Assembly: GCA_003163875.1 (NCBI GenBank)
Contig: PLRK01000104.1
Span: 571 to 51,214 of the forward strand
Length of the DNA: 50,644 bases
From: Acidimicrobiaceae bacterium
Lineage (GTDB): Bacteria; Actinomycetota; Acidimicrobiia; Acidimicrobiales; RAAP-2
Reading direction: 5' to 3'
The position numbers and the translations under genes were made by a program. This document shows, one piece after another, positions 9,624 to 19,234 of this stretch. Under the pieces are notes generated by a model, which was not told the origin of the DNA, made no database searches, and was given only the letters and a program-made list of their open reading frames with translations. Position 1 is the stretch's first letter, and every line of letters begins with the position of its first letter.

Positions 9624-10343
9624 CAGCGTCGCAACCATTCGTGGATCAGCGCGCAGCTGGTGCCCGGCCCCTTGGATGATGCGCAGTTCCGCTCGACCTT
9701 CAGCACTCGCGAGAAGATCTCGCGCGTCGCTCACGGGTACTTCGAGGTCGTCGGCGCCATGGCCAATGAGCAGTCGCCTCGGTGGTATGAGCGCTATCGA
9801 ACCCAAGGGGTCGATGGCGAGTACGTCGTCGCGAAGCGCCTCGGGAGCAAGCAGGTCGATTTTGTTGCCAACGACGCCGGCGACTTGGACGGAGCGATGA
9901 AATTCATCAGCGCTGGAACACCAATAATCGAGGTGTGCGGGAGCAGCGAAGGTCGCAACGCCGCGTACGCGTTCGTCACGCGCGGCGAGGGCGAGGGCGA
10001 GCGAACCACCAAATCCAAATCCGGCGAGGGAGATTCGACGATCGTCTTCATCGACCCGATCGAAGATGACGCGAAGATCAGCCAACCACTGACTCGCCGA
10101 GAAGGTACCAGTACTGCCACCCACGCCCGAGAACGTCCCGGTCGCCACAACCCATCCAGACTCGTTCGCCAGATGCTCCGCGAGTTCGGGGAGAAGTCCG
10201 GCCGCCTGTCGCCCCATCCCTAACGCGCGAGGTAGTCCGTGCACCAAAACGAGAACGTGGCCCGTGTTTGGTCGCGCACTCGAGGTCGCGATGCGCAAAT
10301 CCAGCGTCGAGTTCGCGCTCTTGAGTTGCTCGTGCGCGAGCAC
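9597..10343 (-). CDS. Alpha/beta hydrolase-fold protein with atypical nucleophile elbow (GFGFGG)
   Basis: VLVLVHGLPRALGMGRQAAGL, SLAGFGFGGSLALALAA, GHGADDLEVPV, GAGHQL. GTG start chosen just after the upstream ACAD stop. Confidence 0.75.
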   Translation of the reverse strand: MLAHEQLKSANSTLDLRIATSSARPNTGHVLVLVHGLPRALGMGRQAAGLLPELAEHLANESGWVVATGTFSGVGGSTGTFSASQWLADLRVIFDRVDEDDRRISLAGFGFGGSLALALAARDERVRGVATFAAPAHLDYWCSSADEFHRSVQVAGVVGNKIDLLAPEALRDDVLAIDPLGSIALIPPRRLLIGHGADDLEVPVSDARDLLASAEGRAELRIIQGAGHQLRADPRMVATLLGWLDRHR

Positions 10344-10347
10344 GCCT

Positions 10348-11463
10348 TTAGATGTCCAAGTGTTGAGCGAGAAGTTCTCGGTGATACGCAGGATCGCCCA
10401 AGAACAACTCGGAACTCTTCGCTCGCTTGAAATAAAGGTGCGCGTGGTGCTCCCAGGTGAAACCAATACCGCCGTGAATTTGGATGTTCTCCGCGGCGCA
10501 GTGAAAGTACGCCTCGGAACAGAAGGACTTTGCGAGACTCGCCGCAATCGGTAATTCGTCATTCAGTTCTTGGGACGCCCACGCGGCGTAGTACGCCGCG
10601 GACTTCGCCGATTCGACGTCGAGCAACATGTCCGCGCACTTGTGCTTGATGGCTTGAAACGAACCAATAGGACGTCCGAACTGGACTCGTGTCTTCGCGT
10701 AGTCCACCGCATTGTTCAAGACTCGCTGCGCACCACCGACTTGCTCGGCGGCGAGCGCGGATTCGGCGACTTGGAGCATCGTCTGCAGCCCGTTGAGCGC
10801 GTCGCCCTCAGTGCCGACCAACGTAGCAGTGGCGTCGTGCAGTTCGATACGACTTTGCTTACGCGTTTGGTCCATCGTGGCGAGCGCGGTTCGCGTCACC
10901 CCTTTGGCGTCGCCCTTCAACGCGAACAGCGAAAGACCCTTTGACGTTTTCGCAGGCACGAAGATGACCGACGCGAGGTTGCCGTCGGTGACATAATTCA
11001 CGACACCATTGAGTTCGAAGCCGTCAACCTTCGCCGTCGCGGTCGTCGAGGTGGCGTTGAGGTCCCAGTTACCCGTGTCATCGGTGAGTGCCACCGTTGC
11101 GATGGTGTCGCCCGACGCAATACCAGGGAGATACGTTGCTTTGTCATCATCGTTTCCGACGAACAGCACGGCGTTCGCCGCGAGCGCGACCGTAGAGAAA
11201 TAGGGCGCGCAAAAGAGTGCCGCACCCATCTCTTCAAAGACGACGTAGAGTTCCACGGGACCGAAACCTTGACCACCAAATTGCTCAGGGATACCCAAAC
11301 CTTGGAGGGCAAGTTCCTTTGCCATCAACTCCCAGACGTCCGGGTCATATCCCTCGGGTGTCGCCATGAGACGGCGCACCTCGGTCTCGGGCGACTTCTC
11401 TTCCAAGAACCGCCGGACCATTTTTCGCAGTTCTTCCTGCTCTTCGCTAAAGCCAAAGTTCAT
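10348..11463 (-). CDS. Acyl-CoA dehydrogenase
   Basis: MNFGFSEEQEELRKMVRRFLEE..., AIKHKCADMLLDVESAKSAAYYAAW, IQIHGGIGFTWEHHAHLYFKRAK. Confidence 0.93.
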   Translation of the reverse strand: MNFGFSEEQEELRKMVRRFLEEKSPETEVRRLMATPEGYDPDVWELMAKELALQGLGIPEQFGGQGFGPVELYVVFEEMGAALFCAPYFSTVALAANAVLFVGNDDDKATYLPGIASGDTIATVALTDDTGNWDLNATSTTATAKVDGFELNGVVNYVTDGNLASVIFVPAKTSKGLSLFALKGDAKGVTRTALATMDQTRKQSRIELHDATATLVGTEGDALNGLQTMLQVAESALAAEQVGGAQRVLNNAVDYAKTRVQFGRPIGSFQAIKHKCADMLLDVESAKSAAYYAAWASQELNDELPIAASLAKSFCSEAYFHCAAENIQIHGGIGFTWEHHAHLYFKRAKSSELFLGDPAYHRELLAQHLDI

Positions 11464-11556
11464 TGCGATCCTTTATTCCCCCTACCGGAGAGTAATGCCG
11501 GTGACACTGACATTAGCGAAAGTTCGACCTGCGCTGAATCGTGGCAATCTACGTAG

Positions 11557-12174
11557 ATGGACAACGTCGAACTCGTCTGGTCTGACGCCAGCGCCGAAGT
11601 GCACCGCTTCGTCGTGGGGCCCGTCGAAAATAACGTCTACGTCGTTCGCTGTCGGCGTAGCGGCGTCGCCACACTGATCGACGCCGCGAATGAACACGAC
11701 CGTCTCCTTCGTGTGGCATCACGATTGGGTGTGACTTCAGTGCTTGAGACCCACGGACACTGGGATCACATCGGCGCCGTCACTGAGGTTCGAGAGGCGG
11801 GAATCGACGTCTGGGTGCGTGACGAGGACGCGGGCCTGCTGCCAAGCTATGACCACCTACTCGAGGACGACACCGTGCACGTGGTTGGCGACCTTCGGTT
11901 GCGAACCGTGCACACCCCCGGTCACACTCCCGGGTCCATTTCCTTCGCTCTCGAGAACACTCCGATCTTGTTCACTGGTGACACGCTCTTTCCAGGGGGT
12001 CCGGGCAACGCCACGTTCGAAGGAGGGGACTTCCCTACGATCATCAACTCCATCGAGCAGCGGATCTTTCGGGTCTACGCACCCGACACCATCATCTGGC
12101 CGGGCCACGGTGCCAACTCCACGCTCGGCACCGAGTCACCCCACCTCGATGAATGGGTCGAACGGGGCTGGTAG
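11557..12174 (+). CDS. Metallo-beta-lactamase-fold hydrolase (glyoxalase II-like)
   Basis: THGHWDHIGAV (HxHxDH), HTPGHTPGSISF, LFTGDTLFPGGPGN, WPGHG. Confidence 0.9.
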   Translation: MDNVELVWSDASAEVHRFVVGPVENNVYVVRCRRSGVATLIDAANEHDRLLRVASRLGVTSVLETHGHWDHIGAVTEVREAGIDVWVRDEDAGLLPSYDHLLEDDTVHVVGDLRLRTVHTPGHTPGSISFALENTPILFTGDTLFPGGPGNATFEGGDFPTIINSIEQRIFRVYAPDTIIWPGHGANSTLGTESPHLDEWVERGW

Positions 12175-12215
12175 CGGCGTTCTCGCGCCAATGCACCACC
12201 GGTAGGCTGCTAGCC

Positions 12216-12974
12216 GTGTCTGCACCCCTCTTGGAACTGCGAAACCTCCACTGCGAAGCGGATGGCGCGAACATTCTTCGTGGCGTTGACCTCGTGGTCA
12301 ACGAAGGCGAAGTCCACGCCCTGATGGGGCCCAATGGCGCCGGTAAGTCGACAATCGCGAACGTCGTCATGGGACACCCGGGCTACACGCTGAGTGCCGG
12401 GGACATCCTTCTCAAGGGCGAGAACATCGCCGCGTGGAGCCCTGACGAACGGGCACGAGCGGGCATCTTTCTCGCCTTCCAGTATCCAGAAGCCATTAGC
12501 GGGGTCTCGGTCGTCCAGTTCTTACGCCAGGCGATCGCGGCGAGGAAGGGCCTCGACGAACTCAGTGTCCTCGAAGTTCGTCTTGATCTGATGGAGTGGA
12601 TGGACCGTCTTGGAATGGATCCCGCCTTCGCTGAACGGCACCTCAATGACGGATTCTCGGGCGGCGAACGCAAGCGCAACGAGATCCTGCAGATGGCGCT
12701 CTTGGAGCCGGCGATTGCGTTCCTCGACGAGACCGATTCAGGACTCGACATCGACGCGTTGCGCGTCGTTGCCCGTGGAGTGCGCACCGTGCGTAACGAG
12801 CACCCCGCGATGGGCGTGATCGTCGTCACGCACTACGTGAAACTCCTCGAAGAAATCGAACCCGATCAAGTGCACATCCTCGTCGACGGCCAGATCGTCG
12901 AATCGGGCGACGCCGACCTCGCCCAGCGCATCGAGCACGAAGGCTACGACGCGTGGCGACCGGTCAGCCTATGA
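12216..12974 (+). CDS. sufC: Fe-S assembly ATPase SufC (canonical copy)
   Basis: GPNGAGKST, LNDGFSGGERKRNEILQ, AFLDETDSGLDIDAL. GTG start at 12216. Confidence 0.93.
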   Translation: MSAPLLELRNLHCEADGANILRGVDLVVNEGEVHALMGPNGAGKSTIANVVMGHPGYTLSAGDILLKGENIAAWSPDERARAGIFLAFQYPEAISGVSVVQFLRQAIAARKGLDELSVLEVRLDLMEWMDRLGMDPAFAERHLNDGFSGGERKRNEILQMALLEPAIAFLDETDSGLDIDALRVVARGVRTVRNEHPAMGVIVVTHYVKLLEEIEPDQVHILVDGQIVESGDADLAQRIEHEGYDAWRPVSL

Positions 12975-14206
12975 CCACATTCGATCCTCGCCTCGTTCGC
13001 GCCGACACGCCGCTCCTTACGCGAATCATCAACGGCCGGCCCATCACGTACCTCGACTCGGCGGCGTCGTCGCTTCCTCCTCGACCCGTCATCGACGCAA
13101 TGAGTCGACACTACGAACGACAACACGCCAACGTGCACCGCGGTGTTTATCAAACGGCGAACGAATCAACGCAGTCCTACGAGGGGGCGCGCGAAGCAAT
13201 TGCTCGCTTCATTCACGCACCCGCTGGTGGCGAAGAGATTGTCTTCACGAAAAATGCGACCGAGGGGTTCAACCTGCTCGCAAAATCGTGGGCGGCTTCG
13301 AATCTTCGCAGTGGTGACGTCGTGCTCGTCAGCGAGATGGAGCACCACGCCAACATCGTGCCGTGGTTCCAACTTCGAGAATCGATTGATATTGAGGTTC
13401 GATTCATCCCCGTGGGTGACGACTACCGCCTCGACCTTGGCAACATCGACGAACTTATGAAGGGCGTACGTCTCGTGTCGGTGACGGCGATGTCGAACGT
13501 ACTCGGCACCGTGACGCCTCTGAAGCAACTCGCGCGCATCGCGCACGAGCACGATGCGCTCATTGCGGTTGACGCCGCCCAATTGGTTGGACACGCGCCA
13601 AGCGACGTCGTTGATCTCGATGTCGATTTCTTCATCTTCTCGGCGCACAAGATGCTGGGTCCCACTGGTCTGGGTATCCTGTGGACCCGACGCGACATCC
13701 TCAATACCATGCCCCCATTCTTGGGCGGAGGCGGGATGATTGCCGACGTGTCAACGAGTGGATACGTGCCCGCGAAGGGCCCGACTCGATTTGAAGCGGG
13801 CACCCCGCCGATCGCCGAAGCTGCTGGTTTGAGTGCAGCGGTCACGTACCTCGAAGGTCTCGGCATGGAGAACGTCGCTCGACACGACCGTGACCTCACC
13901 CAAGACGCACTCTCTCGCATCGACGACGAATTTGGCGGACGCGTGCGCATCGTCGGACCTGTCGATACTGATCATCGAGGTGGCGTGATCAGTTTGGACG
14001 TCGAGGGAGTGCATGCCCATGACGTCGCCCAAGTGCTCGACCAGTTCGGCGTATGTGTGCGACCTGGGCACCACTGCGCCAAGCCTCTCATGAAGCGCTT
14101 CAACCTCACGGCGACGGCGCGTGCATCCTTCGGTCCCTATTCGCTCGTGAGCGACACTGACGTCTTACTCGAGGCACTCACCGATGCCGTCAAACTGTTC
14201 GGGTGA
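12971..14206 (+). CDS. sufS: Cysteine desulfurase
   Basis: YLDSAASSLPPRPVIDAM, VSEMEHHANIVPW, DFFIFSAHKMLGPTGLGILW, RPGHHCAKPLM. ATGA overlap with sufC. Confidence 0.95.
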   Translation: MTTFDPRLVRADTPLLTRIINGRPITYLDSAASSLPPRPVIDAMSRHYERQHANVHRGVYQTANESTQSYEGAREAIARFIHAPAGGEEIVFTKNATEGFNLLAKSWAASNLRSGDVVLVSEMEHHANIVPWFQLRESIDIEVRFIPVGDDYRLDLGNIDELMKGVRLVSVTAMSNVLGTVTPLKQLARIAHEHDALIAVDAAQLVGHAPSDVVDLDVDFFIFSAHKMLGPTGLGILWTRRDILNTMPPFLGGGGMIADVSTSGYVPAKGPTRFEAGTPPIAEAAGLSAAVTYLEGLGMENVARHDRDLTQDALSRIDDEFGGRVRIVGPVDTDHRGGVISLDVEGVHAHDVAQVLDQFGVCVRPGHHCAKPLMKRFNLTATARASFGPYSLVSDTDVLLEALTDAVKLFG

Positions 14207-14679
14207 CGATGTCGAACCTCGAAGACCTCTATCGCGAAGTAATCCTTGACCACTATCGTTCACCGCGAAATCGTGGCGAACTCGAAACGCCGCCGGCGCT
14301 TCGCGTCGAAGGATTCAACCCCCTGTGCGGCGACGAGGTCGTGGTCTATCTCCTCGTCGACAACGGCGTCCTAACCGACATTAAGATGACCGGACACGGG
14401 TGTTCGATCTCGCAGTCGTCGTCATCGCTCATGAGCGCCGCAGTGAAGGGCAAATCGCTGGAGCAGGTGCGAGGACTCATCACCACGTTCAAGACCTTGA
14501 TGACGGTCCACGAATCATCAATCGATTCGTCGGAACCTCCGCCACTCCAAGACGTTCGGGCCCTCGGCGAGCTCGCGGCGCTACAGGGTGTCGTGAAGTT
14601 CCCCGTGCGCATCAAGTGTGCGACGCTCGCGTGGAACACGCTCAACCAAGGACTCGATGAACTCAGCGCCATTGACTAA
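14203..14679 (+). CDS. sufU: SufU/IscU-like Fe-S scaffold or sulfur-transfer protein
   Basis: LYREVILDHYRSPRNRGEL, FNPLCGDEV, GHGCSISQSSSSLM, RIKCATLAWNTL. Confidence 0.93.
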   Translation: MTMSNLEDLYREVILDHYRSPRNRGELETPPALRVEGFNPLCGDEVVVYLLVDNGVLTDIKMTGHGCSISQSSSSLMSAAVKGKSLEQVRGLITTFKTLMTVHESSIDSSEPPPLQDVRALGELAALQGVVKFPVRIKCATLAWNTLNQGLDELSAID

Positions 14680-16001
14680 GGCGTACAGGGCACCGGGTCG
14701 AAATACGGCGTCACCTGCGATGGATTGATTGAGGTTGTTGTCGTTGGCGACGTGCCGTGTTTCTTTTTCTTGTGTGGTCCGAGCGTCGTGGTGGTCGTCG
14801 GGGTCACGACGGGCGGCAACGGCGTCTGCAGAGCACTGTTCGGTGGAGGATCGGTTGGCGTGAGTAATTGCGAACCGAAAATGTTGACGAGCATTTGTTG
14901 CGCCTCGGGCTGCTCCACGAACAGTACGTCACCGAGTCCGCTGATTTGGCTGTCGGTCACCGGCATGGTGTACGTGAGCATCTTGGCTGGATTGAGGCTA
15001 TGGAACTTCACCGCAAGCGCGATGAGCTCGTTCAGGGTGAAATTATTGTCCAACTCGATTCCTTGTGGAATCTTGGAGAGGAACGAATTGATGGAGAGAG
15101 GATTGTAAATACCTTTCAGTCGGCTGATCATTGCTCGTAAGAAAGCGTTTTGGCGGTCGATGCGCCCAAAGTCACTCGTACCGTCGTAGTTCCACACACC
15201 ATTTTGAAACCATTCGTAGTGGCGACTTCGTGCGACCGCGAGTGCTTGGAATCCGGTGACCAACTGACAGCCCGGATGCTTGATGTTGAGTCCGGAATAG
15301 GCATCCTTGGCTGGGAACGGAAAGTCGAGGTAGACCCCTCCGATGGCGTCGGCGGCGTTGATGAGACCGCCGAAACTCACGACGATGGTGTGGTTAATAG
15401 GGATGCCGAAGTTCGCCGTGATGGTCTGGGCGAGCAACGACGGACCATTGCCAAAATTCACATTGATTCGATTGAATTTTCCATAGAGTGCTTGATTAGC
15501 GAGCAAGGTCGTCATCGTGTCACGAGGGATTGAGAGAATCGTGATGGTTCCGGCCGCTGGGTCGACGTGCATGATCTTGACGACGTCGCTGCGTTGCCCA
15601 GAGACCGAGCCGGTCGAGGCGCCCGTTTGCGCCGCGACCGCGCCGGTGAGTCCCGCCCTGCTATCGGATCCGACTTCCAGGATGTTGAATGGCTTCCCGC
15701 TCAATTGCGGCAGTTCGCTCGCCACGTGGATCTTCTTTATCTGACCGAATCGCCACTGCGCGTAGAGATAGCCTCCGCCGATGACCCCGACGAGCAACGC
15801 CACGACAACGATGAAGCTGATGATGACCCGTCGCCGGGTACGTCCGGGTCTGCGTGGTCGCTTCCTTCGAGGTGCGCCTGACTTCTCGTCAACGGCGGCC
15901 CCCAGAGCCACGAGGCGACTTTCGTTGGCCAATCGCTTTCGTTCACGGCGCGATTCTCGGGAACGGCCTCCAAGGTCGCCGTTACTTTCATCGCTCATCA
16001 T
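14676..16001 (-). CDS. LytR-CpsA-Psr (LCP) family cell-wall protein
   Basis: N-terminal TM, NILEVGSDSRAGLTG, RSDVVKIMHVDPAAGTITILSIPRDT, FGRIDRQNAFLRAM; Thr-rich tail. Confidence 0.88.
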   Translation of the reverse strand: MMSDESNGDLGGRSRESRRERKRLANESRLVALGAAVDEKSGAPRRKRPRRPGRTRRRVIISFIVVVALLVGVIGGGYLYAQWRFGQIKKIHVASELPQLSGKPFNILEVGSDSRAGLTGAVAAQTGASTGSVSGQRSDVVKIMHVDPAAGTITILSIPRDTMTTLLANQALYGKFNRINVNFGNGPSLLAQTITANFGIPINHTIVVSFGGLINAADAIGGVYLDFPFPAKDAYSGLNIKHPGCQLVTGFQALAVARSRHYEWFQNGVWNYDGTSDFGRIDRQNAFLRAMISRLKGIYNPLSINSFLSKIPQGIELDNNFTLNELIALAVKFHSLNPAKMLTYTMPVTDSQISGLGDVLFVEQPEAQQMLVNIFGSQLLTPTDPPPNSALQTPLPPVVTPTTTTTLGPHKKKKHGTSPTTTTSINPSQVTPYFDPVPCTP

Positions 16002-16027
16002 GCAACTTTACTTGCTGCGAAAATGTA

Positions 16028-16044
16028 AGAATTCTAAGAATTCT
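16028..16044. repeat. Two tandem copies of the 8-bp palindrome AGAATTCT
   Basis: Direct read: AGAATTCT-A-AGAATTCT, 27-43 bp upstream of the LCP start, overlapping the sufC2 3' end. Confidence 0.6.
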
Positions 16045-16762
16045 GATGACGAAACGGTTCATAGCCGTCACGTTCGAGTACTTCTGACAATTCTGGACCA
16101 CCCGTCGCGACCACTCGACCTTCACTCACGACGTGGATCTTTGTTGGCGTAAGTTCCTGCAAGAGACGGCGGAAGTGAGTGATGACGAGCACGCCACAGT
16201 TCCACTCGGTGGTCGCAGCGAAGAGTCGTCTCGAAACTGCACCGAGGGCATCGACATCGAGTCCTGAGTCAATCTCGTCGAGCACCGCGAACTTCGGTCG
16301 AAGAATCCCAAGTTGCACCATCTCCGCGCGCTTTCGCTCACCGCCAGAGAGGTCGACGTTCACGAAGCGATCGAGAACATCGCTGCGAAGTTCGACCCGT
16401 TGTGCTTCTTCGCTCATCCGTGCTCGCAAATTCGTCGGGTCCGCACCAGCGGCGACAAGTAGATCGAGAGGGCGTACCCCTGGCACTTCCATTGGATGTT
16501 GCAGCGCGAGTAGGAGTCCGTGGCGGGCGCGCTCAGTTGCCGAGAGGCCCAAGAGTTCGACGCCGTCAAGGAGAACTGACCCTCCAAGCACCTTGTAACC
16601 AGGATGCCCACTCAAGGCGTGCGCGAGAGTGGACTTTCCCGAACCGTTTGGCCCCATGATTGCGTGCACTTCGCCCGACGCCATAAACAGGTCGAAGCCT
16701 CGCAGCACTTCTTTACCCGCCACTTCGACGCGCAAACCCTCGATTTTCAACGACGACGTCAC
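16034..16762 (-). CDS. Second SufC-like Fe-S assembly ATPase
   Basis: GPNGSGKSTLAHALSGHPGY, VDLSGGERKRAEMVQLGIL, AVLDEIDSGLDVDAL. GTGA overlap with the Rieske gene. Confidence 0.9.
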   Translation of the reverse strand: MTSSLKIEGLRVEVAGKEVLRGFDLFMASGEVHAIMGPNGSGKSTLAHALSGHPGYKVLGGSVLLDGVELLGLSATERARHGLLLALQHPMEVPGVRPLDLLVAAGADPTNLRARMSEEAQRVELRSDVLDRFVNVDLSGGERKRAEMVQLGILRPKFAVLDEIDSGLDVDALGAVSRRLFAATTEWNCGVLVITHFRRLLQELTPTKIHVVSEGRVVATGGPELSEVLERDGYEPFRHQNS

Positions 16763-17073
16763 GGCACGATCACTTCGAGTCGGCCATTGTTCTGCGTGAC
16801 GTCGTAGTGCGCCACCGGCTTTGTCGCGGGGAACGACATTGGTTCGCCGTCGCGAAGCCGGAACATCGCGCCGTGGCGAGCGCACTCGATTTCGAGTGAC
16901 TCGACGTTTACCTCGCCTTCGGCGAGACTGAAATCCTCGTGGCTGCATCGATCGTCGAGCACGTAGACATCAGTTCCGATGCGAACGACCACGAGTACTC
17001 GGTCACTGATTCGCATTTGTCGCGGTTCGCCGTCGACGAAATCGTCGATCACGCCCAGATCAAAACTCGTCAC
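16759..17073 (-). CDS. Rieske-type [2Fe-2S] ferredoxin
   Basis: DDRCSHEDFSL (CxH) and IECARHGAMF (CxxH). ATGA overlap with sufD. Confidence 0.9.
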   Translation of the reverse strand: MTSFDLGVIDDFVDGEPRQMRISDRVLVVVRIGTDVYVLDDRCSHEDFSLAEGEVNVESLEIECARHGAMFRLRDGEPMSFPATKPVAHYDVTQNNGRLEVIVP

Positions 17074-18311
17074 GGTGCCACCATCTGCAAGCTCGAAAGG
17101 GCTGCGGTGACATCGTCTTCGACCAACGCGGCAAGTTCTTCGGGCAACGTCGTCAGCATCTCGTAGAAGAAACCTTGAATGATCAGACGCTCCGCATCAC
17201 TGCGGGTCACGCCTCGCGACTCGAGGTACCAACGTTGCAATTCATCGAGTGGTCCGACGCTCGAGGCGTGCGCACACATCACGTCATTTTCTCGAATGTC
17301 GAGATTCGGCACACTGTCCGCATGCGCGTGAGGAGAGAGGAGAAGATTGTGATTCGTTTGACGAGCGTCGGTGCGCTTCGCGCCCTTTTCAATTTCGATC
17401 AAGCCTGTATAGACCGACCTCGACTCGTCGGCGACTGCCCCCTTAGAGAGCAGCGTCGAGCGACTGCGCTGCGCCTTATGAAACTGGTGCGTGCGAAAGT
17501 CGTGCACCTGTCGACCAGCACCCAAGAACGTCGTTCGCAACTCATTTTCCGCACCGGTGCCCAGCAACTCTGCGTCGTTGCGGGAACGATTGTAATGCGC
17601 GCCCATGCCGATAACCGCTTGGCGTAGGCGCGCGTCCTTTCGAATCAGCCCCGTCGTGCGCGCCACGTGCCACGCGCTGTCGTCCAAGCGTTGGTAGGTG
17701 ATCAGTTGCAAGGACGCGTTAACTCCCACCTCGTATTCGCTCAACGGCACGACGAGCGCCTCGCTGCCGCCTTCGAAGTATTCGACGACCGTGACGCTGC
17801 TCGCGTCACCGACCTTTATTTGTGTTTGAGAGAAGGAAGCCGAGCCCGTCGCGTCATAGAGAATGATGATTGGTTGATCGATGTTCACTCGCTCCGCGAT
17901 TTCGAGAATCGTCGTCGCTGGGGCCAGCGCGACACTCAAGAGCGCAAAGGCGTCGCTCTCGTAACGCTCAATGGGATCTTCGCCACGCAACGTGGTCGCA
18001 CTTTCGATACTCGTGACGCTGACGCCATCGAGCGTGGCGCTCACCGAGCTAAGAAAGCCGTCCACGACCCGAACGACGAGTCCACCGGCCGCGCACAACT
18101 GCTCGCCAAAGGCCGACACGTCACGAACGCGCGGTTCGTTCGCGACGTCGAAGTGATCGATCACGAATTCACTCAATGGTGCGTAGCGCCACACTTCATC
18201 AGCCGTGGTCGGAAGTCCTATTTCTTGGAAACTTTCCCACGCACGTTCGCGATCGCGCGCCGTGGGCGAGGAAGAAATGAAGGAGCGAGCGGACTCGGCG
18301 AAGATTTTCAT
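17070..18311 (-). CDS. sufD: Fe-S cluster assembly protein SufD
   Basis: SRSVYTGLIEIEKGAKRTDARQTNHNLLLSPHAHADSVPNLDIRENDVMCAHASSVGPLDELQRWYLESRGV. Confidence 0.9.
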   Translation of the reverse strand: MKIFAESARSFISSSPTARDRERAWESFQEIGLPTTADEVWRYAPLSEFVIDHFDVANEPRVRDVSAFGEQLCAAGGLVVRVVDGFLSSVSATLDGVSVTSIESATTLRGEDPIERYESDAFALLSVALAPATTILEIAERVNIDQPIIILYDATGSASFSQTQIKVGDASSVTVVEYFEGGSEALVVPLSEYEVGVNASLQLITYQRLDDSAWHVARTTGLIRKDARLRQAVIGMGAHYNRSRNDAELLGTGAENELRTTFLGAGRQVHDFRTHQFHKAQRSRSTLLSKGAVADESRSVYTGLIEIEKGAKRTDARQTNHNLLLSPHAHADSVPNLDIRENDVMCAHASSVGPLDELQRWYLESRGVTRSDAERLIIQGFFYEMLTTLPEELAALVEDDVTAALSSLQMVAP

Positions 18312-18397
18312 AGTTTTAGGGACCAATGCAGTGTAATGGTCGAGAGAGCATTCTCCTCGAGCGACCTAGGCTGCGCAGAGAACGAACGGGGGAAGTT

Positions 18398-19234
18398 ATG
18401 AGTTTCAAGTCCGACGTCTTGACCCTCGAGGTCAATGAGCACGTTGCCACGTTGTGGCTCGACCGCGAGTCAGCACGCAACGCCATGGGCAGCGCACTCT
18501 GGCGAGGACTCAGCGAAGCCGCCGAAGAGATTGCCAGCGACGAGAGCATTCGAGTTCTCGTCATTGCAGCGAAGGGACCCCACTTCACGGTGGGACTTGA
18601 CCTGAAGGAATTCGGCGGAACTCTCACGGGAGGCTTGGAAGGAGCGAATCCGCCGTCGCGTGCGACTGCAAATGCCACTAGCTATCGAGCGGTTCGTCGA
18701 ATGCAAGATTCCGTGACCTCTATTGCCAAGTTGTCGGTACCCGTCATCGCGGCGGTGCACGGTTACTGCATTGGAGGTGGCGTCGACCTCATCAGTGCGT
18801 GCGACATCCGGCTGTGTTCGAGTGATGCCATCTTTTCGGTGCGCGAAGCGAAAGTCGCCATCGTCGCAGACCTTGGGACGTTGCAGCGACTGCCTCGCAT
18901 CGTGAGTGCCGGACACGTCGCCGAACTGGCCTTCACTGGAAAGGACATCACGTCGCAACGAGCCGAGGAGATTGGGCTCGTCAACTCGGTGCACGGCACC
19001 AGTGCGCCCGACGTGCTCGACGCTGCATACGATCTCGCGCGCGAGATCGCTGCGAATTCTCCTCTCGCCGTACAAGGAACGAAGGCTGTCCTTGCCGCGA
19101 ATGATGGCCGAACCGTCGATGAAGGTCTCGAATTCGTGGCGCGCTGGAACACGATGTATATCCAAAGCAACGACTTGCGAGAAGCGATGACTGCGTTTAT
19201 TGAACGACGGGCTCCAAAATTCGAAGGTAACTAG
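18398..19234 (+). CDS. Crotonase-superfamily protein, dienoyl-CoA isomerase-like
   Basis: AKGPHFTVGLDLKEF, VHGYCIGGGVDLISACDIRLCSSDAIFSVREAKVAIVADLGTLQRLPRIV. Confidence 0.88.
   Translation: MSFKSDVLTLEVNEHVATLWLDRESARNAMGSALWRGLSEAAEEIASDESIRVLVIAAKGPHFTVGLDLKEFGGTLTGGLEGANPPSRATANATSYRAVRRMQDSVTSIAKLSVPVIAAVHGYCIGGGVDLISACDIRLCSSDAIFSVREAKVAIVADLGTLQRLPRIVSAGHVAELAFTGKDITSQRAEEIGLVNSVHGTSAPDVLDAAYDLAREIAANSPLAVQGTKAVLAANDGRTVDEGLEFVARWNTMYIQSNDLREAMTAFIERRAPKFEGN

Noticed and set aside
11484-11502. Inverted repeat ACCGG-N9-CCGGT upstream of an acyl-CoA dehydrogenase gene
   Set aside because: Only 5-bp arms in a GC-rich region; too weak to call an operator without conservation data.
17667-18401. 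244-aa plus-strand ORF opposite sufD
   Set aside because: Antisense to a clear SufD coding region; no domain.
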